The notes beneath the pieces are model-generated. The model did not search any database. It was given only the letters and a program-made list of their open reading frames with translations, and was not told the origin of the DNA. Below, piece after piece: positions 22,401 to 31,474 of a stretch of 32,958 nucleotides of DNA (the first letter of the stretch is position 1; each line of letters opens with the position of its first letter). The stretch lies in the NCBI RefSeq assembly GCF_017433805.1, contig NZ_JAFRGN010000021.1:1-32958 (forward strand), in the 5' to 3' direction. This stretch comes from Butyrivibrio sp. (GTDB taxonomy: Bacteria; Bacillota; Clostridia; Lachnospirales; Lachnospiraceae). Made by a program: the position numbers and the translations under genes.

Positions 22401-24366
22401 CTTCCTCAAGTCTCTCCACCCCATCTCCTGTAACAACAAGATACTCCCCATGCCAGAACTTATTCTGAAGTTCATTCTTGGTGATGGTAGGTGAAAGAAA
22501 AACGCCTTCCGCAAAATCTATAGGTACACCCATCATTTTATCATAATACTCGTAGGTGTCTATTCCAGAGATGATAACCGTCTTTTTCAGCTGCATGATC
22601 ATATTGATCCTGTTCTGAAGCACAATATCAGCATTTTTCGCATCATCATTCTCATAGATATTTCTGATATCAATAATAACGCCCTCGAAATCGTAATTGA
22701 TCAGAGCATTCAATCCAAGGAATCCAGCTTCATACTCACTTATGTACATTCTGATTCCGTATTTAACCAGATTTCCCATGGTCTGTGACAAGACATCCTT
22801 GGTATACATAGCAAAGGATTCCTTCATCACAAACGCTATAAGTGATGGATCAACGCCATAATGATCCACTATTTCTTTTACCTTCCTGACAAATTCGCTC
22901 CTGATAACAGAGGCTGACACAATTGGCACAAGAACAAAATCCATCTGCATGTCAGACTTATCTACACCATAAGATAAGAATCTGCAGACTTCCTCTAGCA
23001 TCTTATACTGGATCTCATCGATAAAGCCTGTTCCCTCTGCAACCTCCATAAACTCTTTGGGAGATATTTCACCCAAAACCTCATCCTTAAGGCGCAGTGT
23101 CATATGCGCAAGCTTAACCTTAAGACCATCCTTGGTATAAACCGGTGTGTACATATAACTAAAGGTTTTATTGCTGATTCCGCGACCAATGGCCTTCTCA
23201 ACCTCAATCCTCCTGACAAGGAAATCAAGGTCCGAACCAATGAGAATACGTTTATCTGTGCCAGCAATACTGGAGGAATCCAGCAAAAAGATATCATTCA
23301 TGGTAGGAAGCTGACTTGGACAATCTGCCACAAGGATCCTGACATCAAGCTTAATACTGCTGCCATCGTTATCCCAGGTCTCATCAAACCTGTCTGTTAT
23401 TCTGGCTATAAGTTCATCTATCTCGTCATCGGAACAGTCAGTGCAGAGCATATAAAAGACTTCAAAGCCCGTATGATACACATTTAAGTCGTTTCTAAAA
23501 TCAAGCAGGAACTCTGCAACCTGAACTATAAGCTTATCTATACTCTCATATCCAAAGAGCTTTCTATAGCTCTCAAGATTTTCTATTCTGATACATAGAG
23601 CCTTAAACTGTCTTCCCAGCTTGAAAAAAGCCGAAACATCCTGAACAAAAGCACTTCTGTTATATGCTTCTGACTGTGAATCAATCCTGTCATCATCCTT
23701 CTCTATCATGATCATGAGGCCGCTCAAACCAATAGCCTCACAGAGAAGCTCGCATTTTATCTGAGGGAACAGCATCTGAACCACAGTTCCCACCATCGCA
23801 AGGGCCATGAAATAAATCATGGCAACTCTTTTCATACCATTTATGACATACCAGCTTCTAATAAGGAGGAAAACTCCAAGTAAAAAATATGCTGCGGAAA
23901 GCGCATAGGCAAGATATACTCCCGGGCCTCTGCCATATTCCAACGGTCCTGTAATCTTGAAAACAAGCTCTGTAACCGGATTAGTAAGGAGCATCAGCTC
24001 AAGGAAATAGAACGGGAACTTTATAAGGTTTTTCATTCCTTTTGAGAATTTAAAGCCAGTTCCAGTAATCGTAATAATATAGAAAACCAAAATAGGTGTA
24101 ATGCCAAAATGGGTGAAATAGTAAATCATCTGGCAGGAATAACTGATAGTCCACCTGAAAAAGGCCGGAATATGAGAATGAATTGCAATATAACCTACAG
24201 GCTCAGTGACACAGCCAATGAGCGTGAAAGCTACAAGCATCATAAATAATCGATTTCTGATACGATTTCTCTTTGGCATCATCGTCGAGTAGAAAAGACA
24301 CGTTATGCAAATAATTGCAGCAGCTATTCTGTAGGTAGTGCTGTCAAGAAGTGTCAGATCCAGCAT
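22387..24366 (-). CDS. Membrane protein with degenerate GGDEF and EAL domains
   Basis: A 659-aa protein. Residues 1-220 hold about seven membrane helices. Residues 225-375 form a GGDEF fold in which the signature is TGFEV and catalytic residues are gone. Residues 390-640 form an EAL fold in which EAL reads AHM, the N-L-S strand reads VSASV, and D-D-F-G-T-G reads SEYEAGF. Both domains are therefore predicted inactive and more likely sense or bind. The N-terminus is clearly paralogous to the hybrid kinase two genes upstream (both start MLDL and share the C-x-FY and R-x-R-x-x-LF patterns, and the E-x-DDDRID block). It starts five bases after the response regulator and overlaps the next gene by 14 bases. 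Confidence 0.82.
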   Translation of the reverse strand: MLDLTLLDSTTYRIAAAIICITCLFYSTMMPKRNRIRNRLFMMLVAFTLIGCVTEPVGYIAIHSHIPAFFRWTISYSCQMIYYFTHFGITPILVFYIITITGTGFKFSKGMKNLIKFPFYFLELMLLTNPVTELVFKITGPLEYGRGPGVYLAYALSAAYFLLGVFLLIRSWYVINGMKRVAMIYFMALAMVGTVVQMLFPQIKCELLCEAIGLSGLMIMIEKDDDRIDSQSEAYNRSAFVQDVSAFFKLGRQFKALCIRIENLESYRKLFGYESIDKLIVQVAEFLLDFRNDLNVYHTGFEVFYMLCTDCSDDEIDELIARITDRFDETWDNDGSSIKLDVRILVADCPSQLPTMNDIFLLDSSSIAGTDKRILIGSDLDFLVRRIEVEKAIGRGISNKTFSYMYTPVYTKDGLKVKLAHMTLRLKDEVLGEISPKEFMEVAEGTGFIDEIQYKMLEEVCRFLSYGVDKSDMQMDFVLVPIVSASVIRSEFVRKVKEIVDHYGVDPSLIAFVMKESFAMYTKDVLSQTMGNLVKYGIRMYISEYEAGFLGLNALINYDFEGVIIDIRNIYENDDAKNADIVLQNRINMIMQLKKTVIISGIDTYEYYDKMMGVPIDFAEGVFLSPTITKNELQNKFWHGEYLVVTGDGVERLEEDETR

Positions 24367-24371
24367 TCGTC

Positions 24372-25127
24372 TTATTTCCTCTGTTTAAAAAATGCATCAA
24401 GTGTACTAAGAAGCTTATCTCTACTGATAGACTTAAGAAGGTAATCTGCAGGTTTAAGAGCAAGGACATCAGTTACACTCTTTCTATCGCTCTTACCAGT
24501 AAGGAACATAACTGGAATATTGCTTGAGAAAGACTCGCTCTGAAGCATCTGAAGAACCTTAGGTCCATCCAGTACCGGCATATCATAATCCAAAAGGACA
24601 AGATCTGCCTTATTACTTGCCAGCCACGCTACCGCCTGAGTTCCGGAATTAGCCATTCCAACCCTGTATGTGTCCTTGAGCCACTCTCTTATCATCTGGA
24701 TAAAAGTAGGATCATCATCCACGATCAGAATACACTTTCTCCTCTGAAGTTCGAACTCATCATCCGTAACAATGGATACCTTCTCCATCAGATCTGCCAT
24801 ATCAAGAGGCCTTGTCACCTCAAACGCAATATCTTCCTTAGGTATATAGTGATGAAGCAGCTCAAAGGCAGCCTTATCACCTATTACAATAATGATGATA
24901 TTGTCGTCCATGCACTTATCCTTGAAATAAACCATGGCATCCGTATGATCTTCAAGATTTTCATCAGTGTATAGGATGACAAGACTCACTCCTGTTACTT
25001 TGGCACTTAAATCTCCGACAGCATACGTCGAATCCACCACCTCGAAGTTATTTCCTTTGAGCAAATTCTTGATGGCGTTTACCATAAAGGTCTCTTCATT
25101 TCGTACAAGCATTATTTTCTTAAACAT
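24372..25127 (-). CDS. Response regulator with two receiver domains
   Basis: A 251-aa protein with two receiver modules and no DNA-binding or enzymatic domain. Residues 1-125 form a pseudo-receiver: MFKKIMLVRNEETFMVNAIK has Asn-Glu where acidic residues bind Mg, and the phospho-Asp position (VILYTDENLEDH) is poorly defined. Residues 130-251 are a standard receiver: CILIVDDDPTFIQ, phospho-Asp in LVLLDYDMPVLDG, the T switch in VMFLTGKSDR, and Lys in ADYLLKSISRDK. AGGAG precedes ATG 25127. It sits ten bases after the hybrid kinase, whose HPt domain is a natural phosphodonor. Output is probably through protein contact. Confidence 0.88.
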   Translation of the reverse strand: MFKKIMLVRNEETFMVNAIKNLLKGNNFEVVDSTYAVGDLSAKVTGVSLVILYTDENLEDHTDAMVYFKDKCMDDNIIIIVIGDKAAFELLHHYIPKEDIAFEVTRPLDMADLMEKVSIVTDDEFELQRRKCILIVDDDPTFIQMIREWLKDTYRVGMANSGTQAVAWLASNKADLVLLDYDMPVLDGPKVLQMLQSESFSSNIPVMFLTGKSDRKSVTDVLALKPADYLLKSISRDKLLSTLDAFFKQRK

Positions 25128-25137
25128 GTTATGGCTC

Positions 25138-28100
25138 CTAACTGTTCAATTTATTTTGTACAAGTTCCGTTATCTCATCCCATTTAAGTTTATAGGAAAG
25201 CTTGGAAATATTGTTTATCAGCTCCTGATCATCATCTGGAAGCTTATATTCTTTAAGGGAATCCAGAATAAACATCAGAGTGTCGTAGTCGAGCATCTTG
25301 CTGACCTCAAGGATACTGTTGTAGGCATCCAGGAGCTGTGCATTGGTAATATCTTTTTTATCTATTACCTCTTCTTCCTGCACTCCGGCTATTTCAGGTA
25401 TTTCCATGAGACTCTTTTGAATAACATCGTACTTGCCCATAAGCTCATCATAATGAGCTCTGATGGTATCCAGGTCTCCTGCATTGCCGGCTGCCTCAAG
25501 ATTTTCAGCAAGCTTGGACAATTTCATTGCTCCTATTGTCCTGCTGGTACTCTTAAGCGAATGAACATAGCTCGTGTAGTCCTTCCAGTTCTCTTCTTCA
25601 TAAGCATTAACTACATTTCCTCTTGAGCTGTCGATGGACTCGAAATATACCTTGATGATGCTAAGGTAACTATCCATAGTTCCGCAGTTCTTAAGACCTT
25701 GCTCCGTATCAATCTCATCTATCTTTTCAAGAGCTTTGAACCACTCTTCTGCCCAGGCTGCCTCATTATTAGTATCCGAAGTCTCCTCTGTGCCATCCTG
25801 TACTCCAGGAGAAGCTTCGTCCAGTTCAATTCTGGTAATTGTAACCTTATCCTCAGGAAGGAACTTGATAAGTGTTTCCTCAAGCTTGTCACTTTCTACC
25901 GGTTTACTCAGGTAATCATCAAATCCAACCCTAAGGAAATTATCTCTTGCTCCCGAAATAGCATTAGCAGTAAGAACAACGATAGGTGTGTCTAGGTTTG
26001 GACTCTCCTTATCATCCTTGATTGCCTTGAAGGTTTCTGTTCCATCCATTCCCGGCATACGATAATCCAGGAAAATAAGATCATATTTTTTCTCATGCTG
26101 CTTTTCAAGACATTCCATTCCGCTTCTGGCAGATTCAAGATGTATCTTGGTAGGCTTAAGCAGTTCTCTGATAACCACATGGTTCATAGGAGTATCGTCT
26201 ACAACAAGCACCTGCGCATCTGGTGCGGTAAAAGATTCTTTGTACGGCTTTCTGTCCTGTACATTCTTGTTGATCCTGCTCCTGAAATCACCAATCTTGG
26301 TATCGCCAATAACCTTCTGTGGAAGGAAGAACGTGAATGTTGAACCTTTTCCATAGACACTTTCAACTGTAACAGAACCGCCCATAAGATCCAGCAGGGA
26401 GCTTGTAATTGCAAGACCGAGTCCACTTCCTTCGACTGTCCTGTTCTTTTCTGTATCAAGTCTCTTGAACTTATCAAACAGCGTTGGTAGGTCTTCTTCC
26501 TTGATTCCCATACCTGTATCTGAAATAGCAACCTTAAGCGTGATCGTATCATTAAGGTTCATTTCGCCTGAGGCTTCGAGTGTTACACTACCCTCCTGAG
26601 TATACTTAACCGCATTATTAAGAAGGTTGACCATTATCTGACGAAGTCGCATTTCATCGCCATACAATGTATCCGGCAAATTCTCATCTACTTCAAACTT
26701 AAGCTCCAGTATCTTTTGCTCTGCCTTGATATGGATCATGTTATAGACATCATTAAGAACTGAGCTGAAATCATATTCAGCCTCAGTTATTTCCATGCTG
26801 CCCGCTTCAATCTTGGAGAAGTCAAGGATATCATTGATAAGTGATAAAAGAGTTCTTCCTGCTCCCTCAATATTCTGGGCGTATTCAAGTATCTTTTTAT
26901 CCTTACATTCTCTAAGGATAACCTCATTCATACCAAGAACTGCATTGATAGGTGTTCTGATTTCATGAGACATATTTGCAAGGAAATTACTCTTTGCTTC
27001 GTTAGCTGCTTTTGCTCGTCTTTCCTCCATTCTGGCCATTTCAGTAGCTCTGAGTATTGTAATAAACTCATTCTTACTAGCAGGCTGTGAGAAGTAACGT
27101 CCCTGCGTATAATCTGCCTTGATGTCACTTATAACATCATAGCAGTCCTGATAATCTACATCTGAGAGTATTATCTTCTTCCCCATCTGTCCTATCATCT
27201 TAAGCCTGTTTTCCAGGATGATCTTGCTCTGAGGATTTTTCATTGCATTCTGTATAAGCCTTGCGTCGATCTTGACTCCTTCGAAAACTGATGAAGCTGC
27301 TGATTGCATGTTAAAAACGCCAGTTCCGTATTCATCCATAAAGAATCTGATACCGATCTGGTTAAGGCGTCTCATTGTCTCATATAGAATACTCTGATCA
27401 GTAGCTGCTGCAGATTCTGAGATGTCAAATACGATCATTGCAGGAGAAACACCGTATTTGTCTACAAGAGTCTTCACTCTTTCCACAAAATCAGCCTTAA
27501 TTATCTGAACAGAGGACAGATTTACACTGATAAATTCAATTCCCATTTCATCGACAATACCACCGCCAAGGAAATAGAAAACCTGCTCCAATATGTACCA
27601 GCCAAGAGTTTCTATCATTCCTGTCTGCTCTGCCACAGGAGTAAACTCTTCTCTGTGAATATGTCCGAACTCATTATCTCTTAACTGCAAATAGGCTTCA
27701 GCAGCGCATATCTGAAGCTCGCCCTTTGTATAGATCGGGTTGAAATAAACCCTGAAATTATCATTTTCTATTCCGCGTCTTACAGCCTTTTCCACATCGG
27801 CTCTACGCAGCAGGAAATGTAAATTATCTCCTGAAAGAACATGGTCATATTCTTTATCAATAGCACTGTCTGACAAAAGAAGCAGATACTCAACACTACC
27901 AAACTGCTCTGGCGCTCTTGCTTCCAGTATAATTGCTTTTAATAAAACTTCTCTTTCTTCAACTACCCATTCTGTTTTGAAGCGCTCATATATCTGCTCG
28001 CCTATGTCATCCGCTGTGCTCTTTGTTATCTCCGGGCATAGCAAAATGAAAGTATCTGCGCTCATTCTGTAAACTTCAAAGTTCTTGCTGATACTTCCGA

Positions 28101-28959
28101 AATATTCCGCACAGCTTCTCAGGATTTTCTCAAATTCCTCATAACCTGTAATCTTCCTGTAAAGCTCCGCATTAGTAATTCTGATACAGATATTGTAAAA
28201 GCTTCTTTTGTACTTATAATAACTTCTGGCGTCACGAATAAAGGCGCTTCGGTTATAGACTCTGGTGGATGCATCTATCCTGTCATCATCATTTTCGAGC
28301 ATCATCATAAGCCCCATGAAGCCGATGGCCTCTGCCATAAGTTCGCTTCTTATCTCAATAACCGCCATCTGAAGCGCTGTTCCAATTATGACCAGCAGTG
28401 AAAAATAAACTATTGCAGTTCTTTTCACTTTGTTAAGATCATTCCAGTATAAAAACAGCGCAACTAAGGAAAACAGAATATAGAATGCACTTATTCCGTA
28501 TGCTATATAAACTCCAGGGCCTCTATGAAAATACAGATTCTTATCGATGGTAAATACAAAATCATTCAGGGGAGTTGCAAGGACCATAAGCTCCATAAAA
28601 ATGAATGGAATGCTTAGCATCAGGCGAGCTCTTTTAGAGAACCTGAAAGAAACGTTACAGACAAGAATAATATACAGCGCAAAGATTGGCGCTATAGCAA
28701 AGTGTGTGAAGAAATAGATAAAATTACAAATATACAAAAAAGCAAACTTGATACCCTCAGGAAAAAAAGCAGCCTTGGACAGCTCTCCAAAAATCGCCAT
28801 AAGGGAATCAAGGGCCACAATTGAACAAAGAGAGACAAAAAGCACACTTCTAAGTCGCTTTTTGCCTTTCATCAAAAGCGTATAAAAAACACATGTAATA
28901 CTGATAATGATGGCAGCCAGGTTAAAGGTAATGCTGCCTATTCCCTGAAGATCAAGCAT
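25138..28959 (-). CDS. Hybrid histidine kinase with 7TM, GGDEF-like, EAL-like, HisKA, HATPase, REC and HPt domains
   Basis: A 1273-aa protein. Residues 1-215: about seven membrane helices. 225-375: GGDEF-like, signature SADTF, so not a cyclase. 385-635: EAL-like; the first Glu (AEAYLQL), Asn (VNLSSVQ), a Glu (FDISES), Lys (VKIDAR) and Gln (YTQGRYFSQP) are kept, but DDFGTG reads DEYGTG and the loop Glu region reads LSDVDY, so activity is doubtful. About 655-720: HisKA with phospho-His near 665 (LANMSHEIRTPINAVLG). 770-890: ATPase (NLLNNAVKYT, DTGMGIKEED, GSGLGLAITSSL). 910-1035: receiver with Asp near 966 (IFLDYRMPGMDG). 1085-1190: HPt with His near 1132 (YVHSLKSTSRTIG). It thus carries a whole phosphorelay. 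It follows the HDOD gene by 12 bp. Confidence 0.9.
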   Translation of the reverse strand: MLDLQGIGSITFNLAAIIISITCVFYTLLMKGKKRLRSVLFVSLCSIVALDSLMAIFGELSKAAFFPEGIKFAFLYICNFIYFFTHFAIAPIFALYIILVCNVSFRFSKRARLMLSIPFIFMELMVLATPLNDFVFTIDKNLYFHRGPGVYIAYGISAFYILFSLVALFLYWNDLNKVKRTAIVYFSLLVIIGTALQMAVIEIRSELMAEAIGFMGLMMMLENDDDRIDASTRVYNRSAFIRDARSYYKYKRSFYNICIRITNAELYRKITGYEEFEKILRSCAEYFGSISKNFEVYRMSADTFILLCPEITKSTADDIGEQIYERFKTEWVVEEREVLLKAIILEARAPEQFGSVEYLLLLSDSAIDKEYDHVLSGDNLHFLLRRADVEKAVRRGIENDNFRVYFNPIYTKGELQICAAEAYLQLRDNEFGHIHREEFTPVAEQTGMIETLGWYILEQVFYFLGGGIVDEMGIEFISVNLSSVQIIKADFVERVKTLVDKYGVSPAMIVFDISESAAATDQSILYETMRRLNQIGIRFFMDEYGTGVFNMQSAASSVFEGVKIDARLIQNAMKNPQSKIILENRLKMIGQMGKKIILSDVDYQDCYDVISDIKADYTQGRYFSQPASKNEFITILRATEMARMEERRAKAANEAKSNFLANMSHEIRTPINAVLGMNEVILRECKDKKILEYAQNIEGAGRTLLSLINDILDFSKIEAGSMEITEAEYDFSSVLNDVYNMIHIKAEQKILELKFEVDENLPDTLYGDEMRLRQIMVNLLNNAVKYTQEGSVTLEASGEMNLNDTITLKVAISDTGMGIKEEDLPTLFDKFKRLDTEKNRTVEGSGLGLAITSSLLDLMGGSVTVESVYGKGSTFTFFLPQKVIGDTKIGDFRSRINKNVQDRKPYKESFTAPDAQVLVVDDTPMNHVVIRELLKPTKIHLESARSGMECLEKQHEKKYDLIFLDYRMPGMDGTETFKAIKDDKESPNLDTPIVVLTANAISGARDNFLRVGFDDYLSKPVESDKLEETLIKFLPEDKVTITRIELDEASPGVQDGTEETSDTNNEAAWAEEWFKALEKIDEIDTEQGLKNCGTMDSYLSIIKVYFESIDSSRGNVVNAYEEENWKDYTSYVHSLKSTSRTIGAMKLSKLAENLEAAGNAGDLDTIRAHYDELMGKYDVIQKSLMEIPEIAGVQEEEVIDKKDITNAQLLDAYNSILEVSKMLDYDTLMFILDSLKEYKLPDDDQELINNISKLSYKLKWDEITELVQNKLNS

Positions 28960-28971
28960 AAATCTACCCTA

Positions 28972-30198
28972 TCATTTTTGAGGGAAAAGATCACGATACC
29001 ACTTAAGAGCGTTAAGATAAGCCTCGTATACCTCATCCATATCAATATTATCCAGTACCATTAACCTTGAAACCTCTGTCCAGTCCGCATCCTCATATCT
29101 TCGTATGAAGTTAAGTATCTTCGCAAAGTCTCCCTTGTTTTCCAAAAGAGCCTCTCTTACATTCTTGGAAACCTGAACCATATTAAGAGCTTCTTCCATA
29201 GTCTTATCCAGCATGATATCAATAGCTGAGAACAGTCCCATGATAAAGAGCTCCTGTGACGCCATAGCCATCTCAAAAGGCTGTGCAAGCCCTTCTGCGA
29301 ATTTCGCCCTGATCATTGAAAGCCTTGTAATCTCAGATGGTTTATCAGAACACAGTTCTTTGGTAACTGCGGTATTGATCCATCTCTTAAGCTCTTTCTG
29401 ACCAAGCATGGCAGCTGCATGGCGAATAGAAGTGATGTCTGAATTAAGAGCCATTCTGTTGACCATTTCCAAAAGAGAAATAACAAGCGCCGGGTCTTTT
29501 CCGATAACATCAGCAGCCTTCTGAAGATCAAAATCAGGAGCATTAACAACATTAAGAAGTTCAACATAGTTAACCTTAAGAGGATTAACCTCTGTCTCTG
29601 ACTTCTTGACAGGCATTCTAAAGAAGCTTCCTTCGTACAGGTCATAGCCGCCATCTTCCTTGAGTACCTCATAATCCTCCTGAGACTCAACATTAACAGC
29701 TATCAGCTTCACATTAGGGTAAACCTGACTGAAATATATCTTTGCTTTTGAAATGTCAATCTTTGAATGATTCAAAAGAATATAATCGCACTGACCAATA
29801 ATATCTTTATATGGTTCAAAATCTGCTATCTGCAGTTTTCTGATTGCCAGCTTGTAGCCCTGTGACTTAAGCTCTTTTACTCGTTTAATATACTGCTCAT
29901 TAGGAACTATTGTGTTATCCATCAAAAGGACAACTTTATTAGCTGGGACAGTACACTGAAGCGAAATCTCAGCATAAATGGAAAACTGATTAACTGGAAC
30001 AAAAACTTCCTTGCCACCTGAAAGCGTACCAACTCCCATACTGCTGACCACTTCAAGTTCATGCACAGTTCCAGCGCCATCATATCTAGCACCACCTTCA
30101 TAATTAGGATTTAGAAAGTGGTTTTCTTTTCTGGCAAAAACAGAATATGCGCAAACAAACATATTATCGTCAAATAATGGAATCAGTGTAGCTAGCAT
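28972..30198 (-). CDS. EAL-HDOD (YuxH-like) signalling protein with degenerate EAL
   Basis: A 408-aa soluble protein. Residues 1-195 correspond to the reduced EAL part of the YuxH/COG3434 family (PVNQFSIYAEISLQ, VVLLMDNTIVPNEQYIKRVK, CDYILLNHSKIDISKA, KLIAVNVESQEDYEVLKEDG, LYEGSFFRMP), with no EAL motif, so it is not a phosphodiesterase. Residues 200-400 are HDOD (VNYVELLNVVNAPDFDLQKA, DPALVISLLEMVNRMA, IRHAAAMLGQKELKRWI), a domain used in signalling and adaptor roles; the metal-binding HD pair is not kept. AAAGGAG precedes ATG 30198. A promoter at 30245-30272 makes this the first gene of the signalling operon. Confidence 0.85.
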   Translation of the reverse strand: MLATLIPLFDDNMFVCAYSVFARKENHFLNPNYEGGARYDGAGTVHELEVVSSMGVGTLSGGKEVFVPVNQFSIYAEISLQCTVPANKVVLLMDNTIVPNEQYIKRVKELKSQGYKLAIRKLQIADFEPYKDIIGQCDYILLNHSKIDISKAKIYFSQVYPNVKLIAVNVESQEDYEVLKEDGGYDLYEGSFFRMPVKKSETEVNPLKVNYVELLNVVNAPDFDLQKAADVIGKDPALVISLLEMVNRMALNSDITSIRHAAAMLGQKELKRWINTAVTKELCSDKPSEITRLSMIRAKFAEGLAQPFEMAMASQELFIMGLFSAIDIMLDKTMEEALNMVQVSKNVREALLENKGDFAKILNFIRRYEDADWTEVSRLMVLDNIDMDEVYEAYLNALKWYRDLFPQK

Positions 30199-30244
30199 TT
30201 GCTGCTCCTTTCATCGAGGCAAAGACATATTCCCACTTATCTAT

Positions 30245-30272
30245 ATTTTAGCAAAAACGCACCTCTAAACAA
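30245..30272 (-). promoter_or_regulatory. Promoter of the signalling operon
   Basis: On the minus strand TTGTTT (30267-30272), 16 bp, TAAAAT (30245-30250) with an upstream TG (TGCTAAAAT). The start would be near 30238, about 40 nt before ATG 30198. Confidence 0.55.
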
Positions 30273-30305
30273 ATTAAATTCTTATAAAATTCCGTAAATA
30301 TCCAA

Positions 30306-30342
30306 TCAAAAAAGAGATTAGCAATTTCTTACTAATCTCTTT
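30306..30342 (-). terminator. Terminator of the glgCD operon
   Basis: AAAGAGATTAG pairs with CTAATCTCTTT (11 bp) around a 10-nt loop, followed by a T-run on the minus strand. It begins about ten bases after the glgD stop. Confidence 0.9.
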
Positions 30343-30352
30343 AAAAAGGTCT

Positions 30353-31474
30353 TTATAATGTGTCTCTACGTTTGATGTATTGAGGGTGTTCCTGAGTGCC
30401 CCTAATGTCTTTGGCATGGATGATATGAGCCCATTTATCTACGACTGCATTCTCAATATGAACACCTTCCTCTATGACTGTGTGAGCCATAATGATCGAG
30501 TTCTTGATAACAACACCCTTTTTAATGGTTACTCCACGTCCAATTATCGAATTCTCAACAGTTCCCTCAATCAGACATCCATTAGATATAAATGCATCTG
30601 AAATCTTGGCTGTCTCGAAATACTGTGTAGGACAAGAGTCTGTTGTTCTGGTATAGATAGGCCATCCAGCTCTGAAAAGCTCGCTGGCTACGTTATAATC
30701 CAGAAGTTCAAGTGAAGCCCTGTAATAATCCTGAAGGCTAAGAAGTGATGCAAAATATCCCTTATGCTGGTAGCCTCTTATATCAAGCTCATTACACTTG
30801 AGATTGATTATATCTGCAAGTGTATAGATTGAAGAAGCCTTGTGCGCAGTACGAACTAGCGATACAAATACTTCCTTACTCATGCAGTAGGTATCCATGA
30901 AGATGTTCTTTTCCTTGGCTGTACCAAGGTTCTTGTCAATGGATGAAATACCCTTCTGCCTGTTGATCTCAACTGTCTTACAGTTCTGGTAACGCTCCTT
31001 GGCATTATCAACCTTGTGATAAAGCAGTGTAACATCTGCGCCAGATGCCACGTGAGCATCAAGAAGCTGACCGTAGTCCTGCTTGTAAACCATAAAGCTT
31101 GGAGCAATAATGACATAATCCTGATGCATACGCTCGATGATATCTATATTCTCCATGTATGCACAGATGTCATTATTGTAAAGAGAATGAACATTGCTGT
31201 CCTCTGAGAACAGCATCTGGATCTTACCTCTTTTACTGTTGATATTGTAATGTCTGCCCGATCCAATGTGCTCTGTAATAGATCTTGGCCTTGAACGGAT
31301 GTAAACCTGAATCCTGTTCATACCACTGTTACTCATGTTGGATATAGGAAAATCTATTACTCTGAATCTTCCGAGGAATGAAAACGAACCAATAGGTCTG
31401 TAATCGTGAAGACCTTCTACGTGAATAGAGTTATCTGCTGAAGAGACAATTCCAAAAGCTCTGTTTGCCTGCAT
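30353..31474 (-). CDS. glgD: Glucose-1-phosphate adenylyltransferase regulatory subunit GlgD
   Basis: A 373-aa GlgC paralogue. It keeps the fold (FLGRFRVIDFPISNMSNSGM, VYIRSRPRSITEHIGSG, and a left-handed beta-helix tail with IGRGVTIKKGVVIKNSIIM) but lacks the G-G-x-G-x-R-L nucleotide loop; the N-terminus reads AFGIVSSADNSIHVEGLHDY. Firmicute GlgD is known to be catalytically poor and to activate GlgC in a heteromer making ADP-glucose for glycogen. The TAA stop of glgC and the ATG of glgD overlap as TAATG, and GGGAGG lies inside the glgC end, so the two are coupled and likely made in equal amounts. Confidence 0.95.
   Translation of the reverse strand: MQANRAFGIVSSADNSIHVEGLHDYRPIGSFSFLGRFRVIDFPISNMSNSGMNRIQVYIRSRPRSITEHIGSGRHYNINSKRGKIQMLFSEDSNVHSLYNNDICAYMENIDIIERMHQDYVIIAPSFMVYKQDYGQLLDAHVASGADVTLLYHKVDNAKERYQNCKTVEINRQKGISSIDKNLGTAKEKNIFMDTYCMSKEVFVSLVRTAHKASSIYTLADIINLKCNELDIRGYQHKGYFASLLSLQDYYRASLELLDYNVASELFRAGWPIYTRTTDSCPTQYFETAKISDAFISNGCLIEGTVENSIIGRGVTIKKGVVIKNSIIMAHTVIEEGVHIENAVVDKWAHIIHAKDIRGTQEHPQYIKRRDTL

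Noticed and set aside
22401-22514. N-terminal extension of the phosphopantetheinyl transferase
   Set aside because: The extra 38 codons lie inside the preceding gene in another frame and do not look like protein; ATG 22400 has a ribosome site.
24967-25626. 219-aa plus-strand reading frame
   Set aside because: It is antisense across the response regulator and kinase 3' end, has no ribosome site, and its composition is that of a shadow frame.
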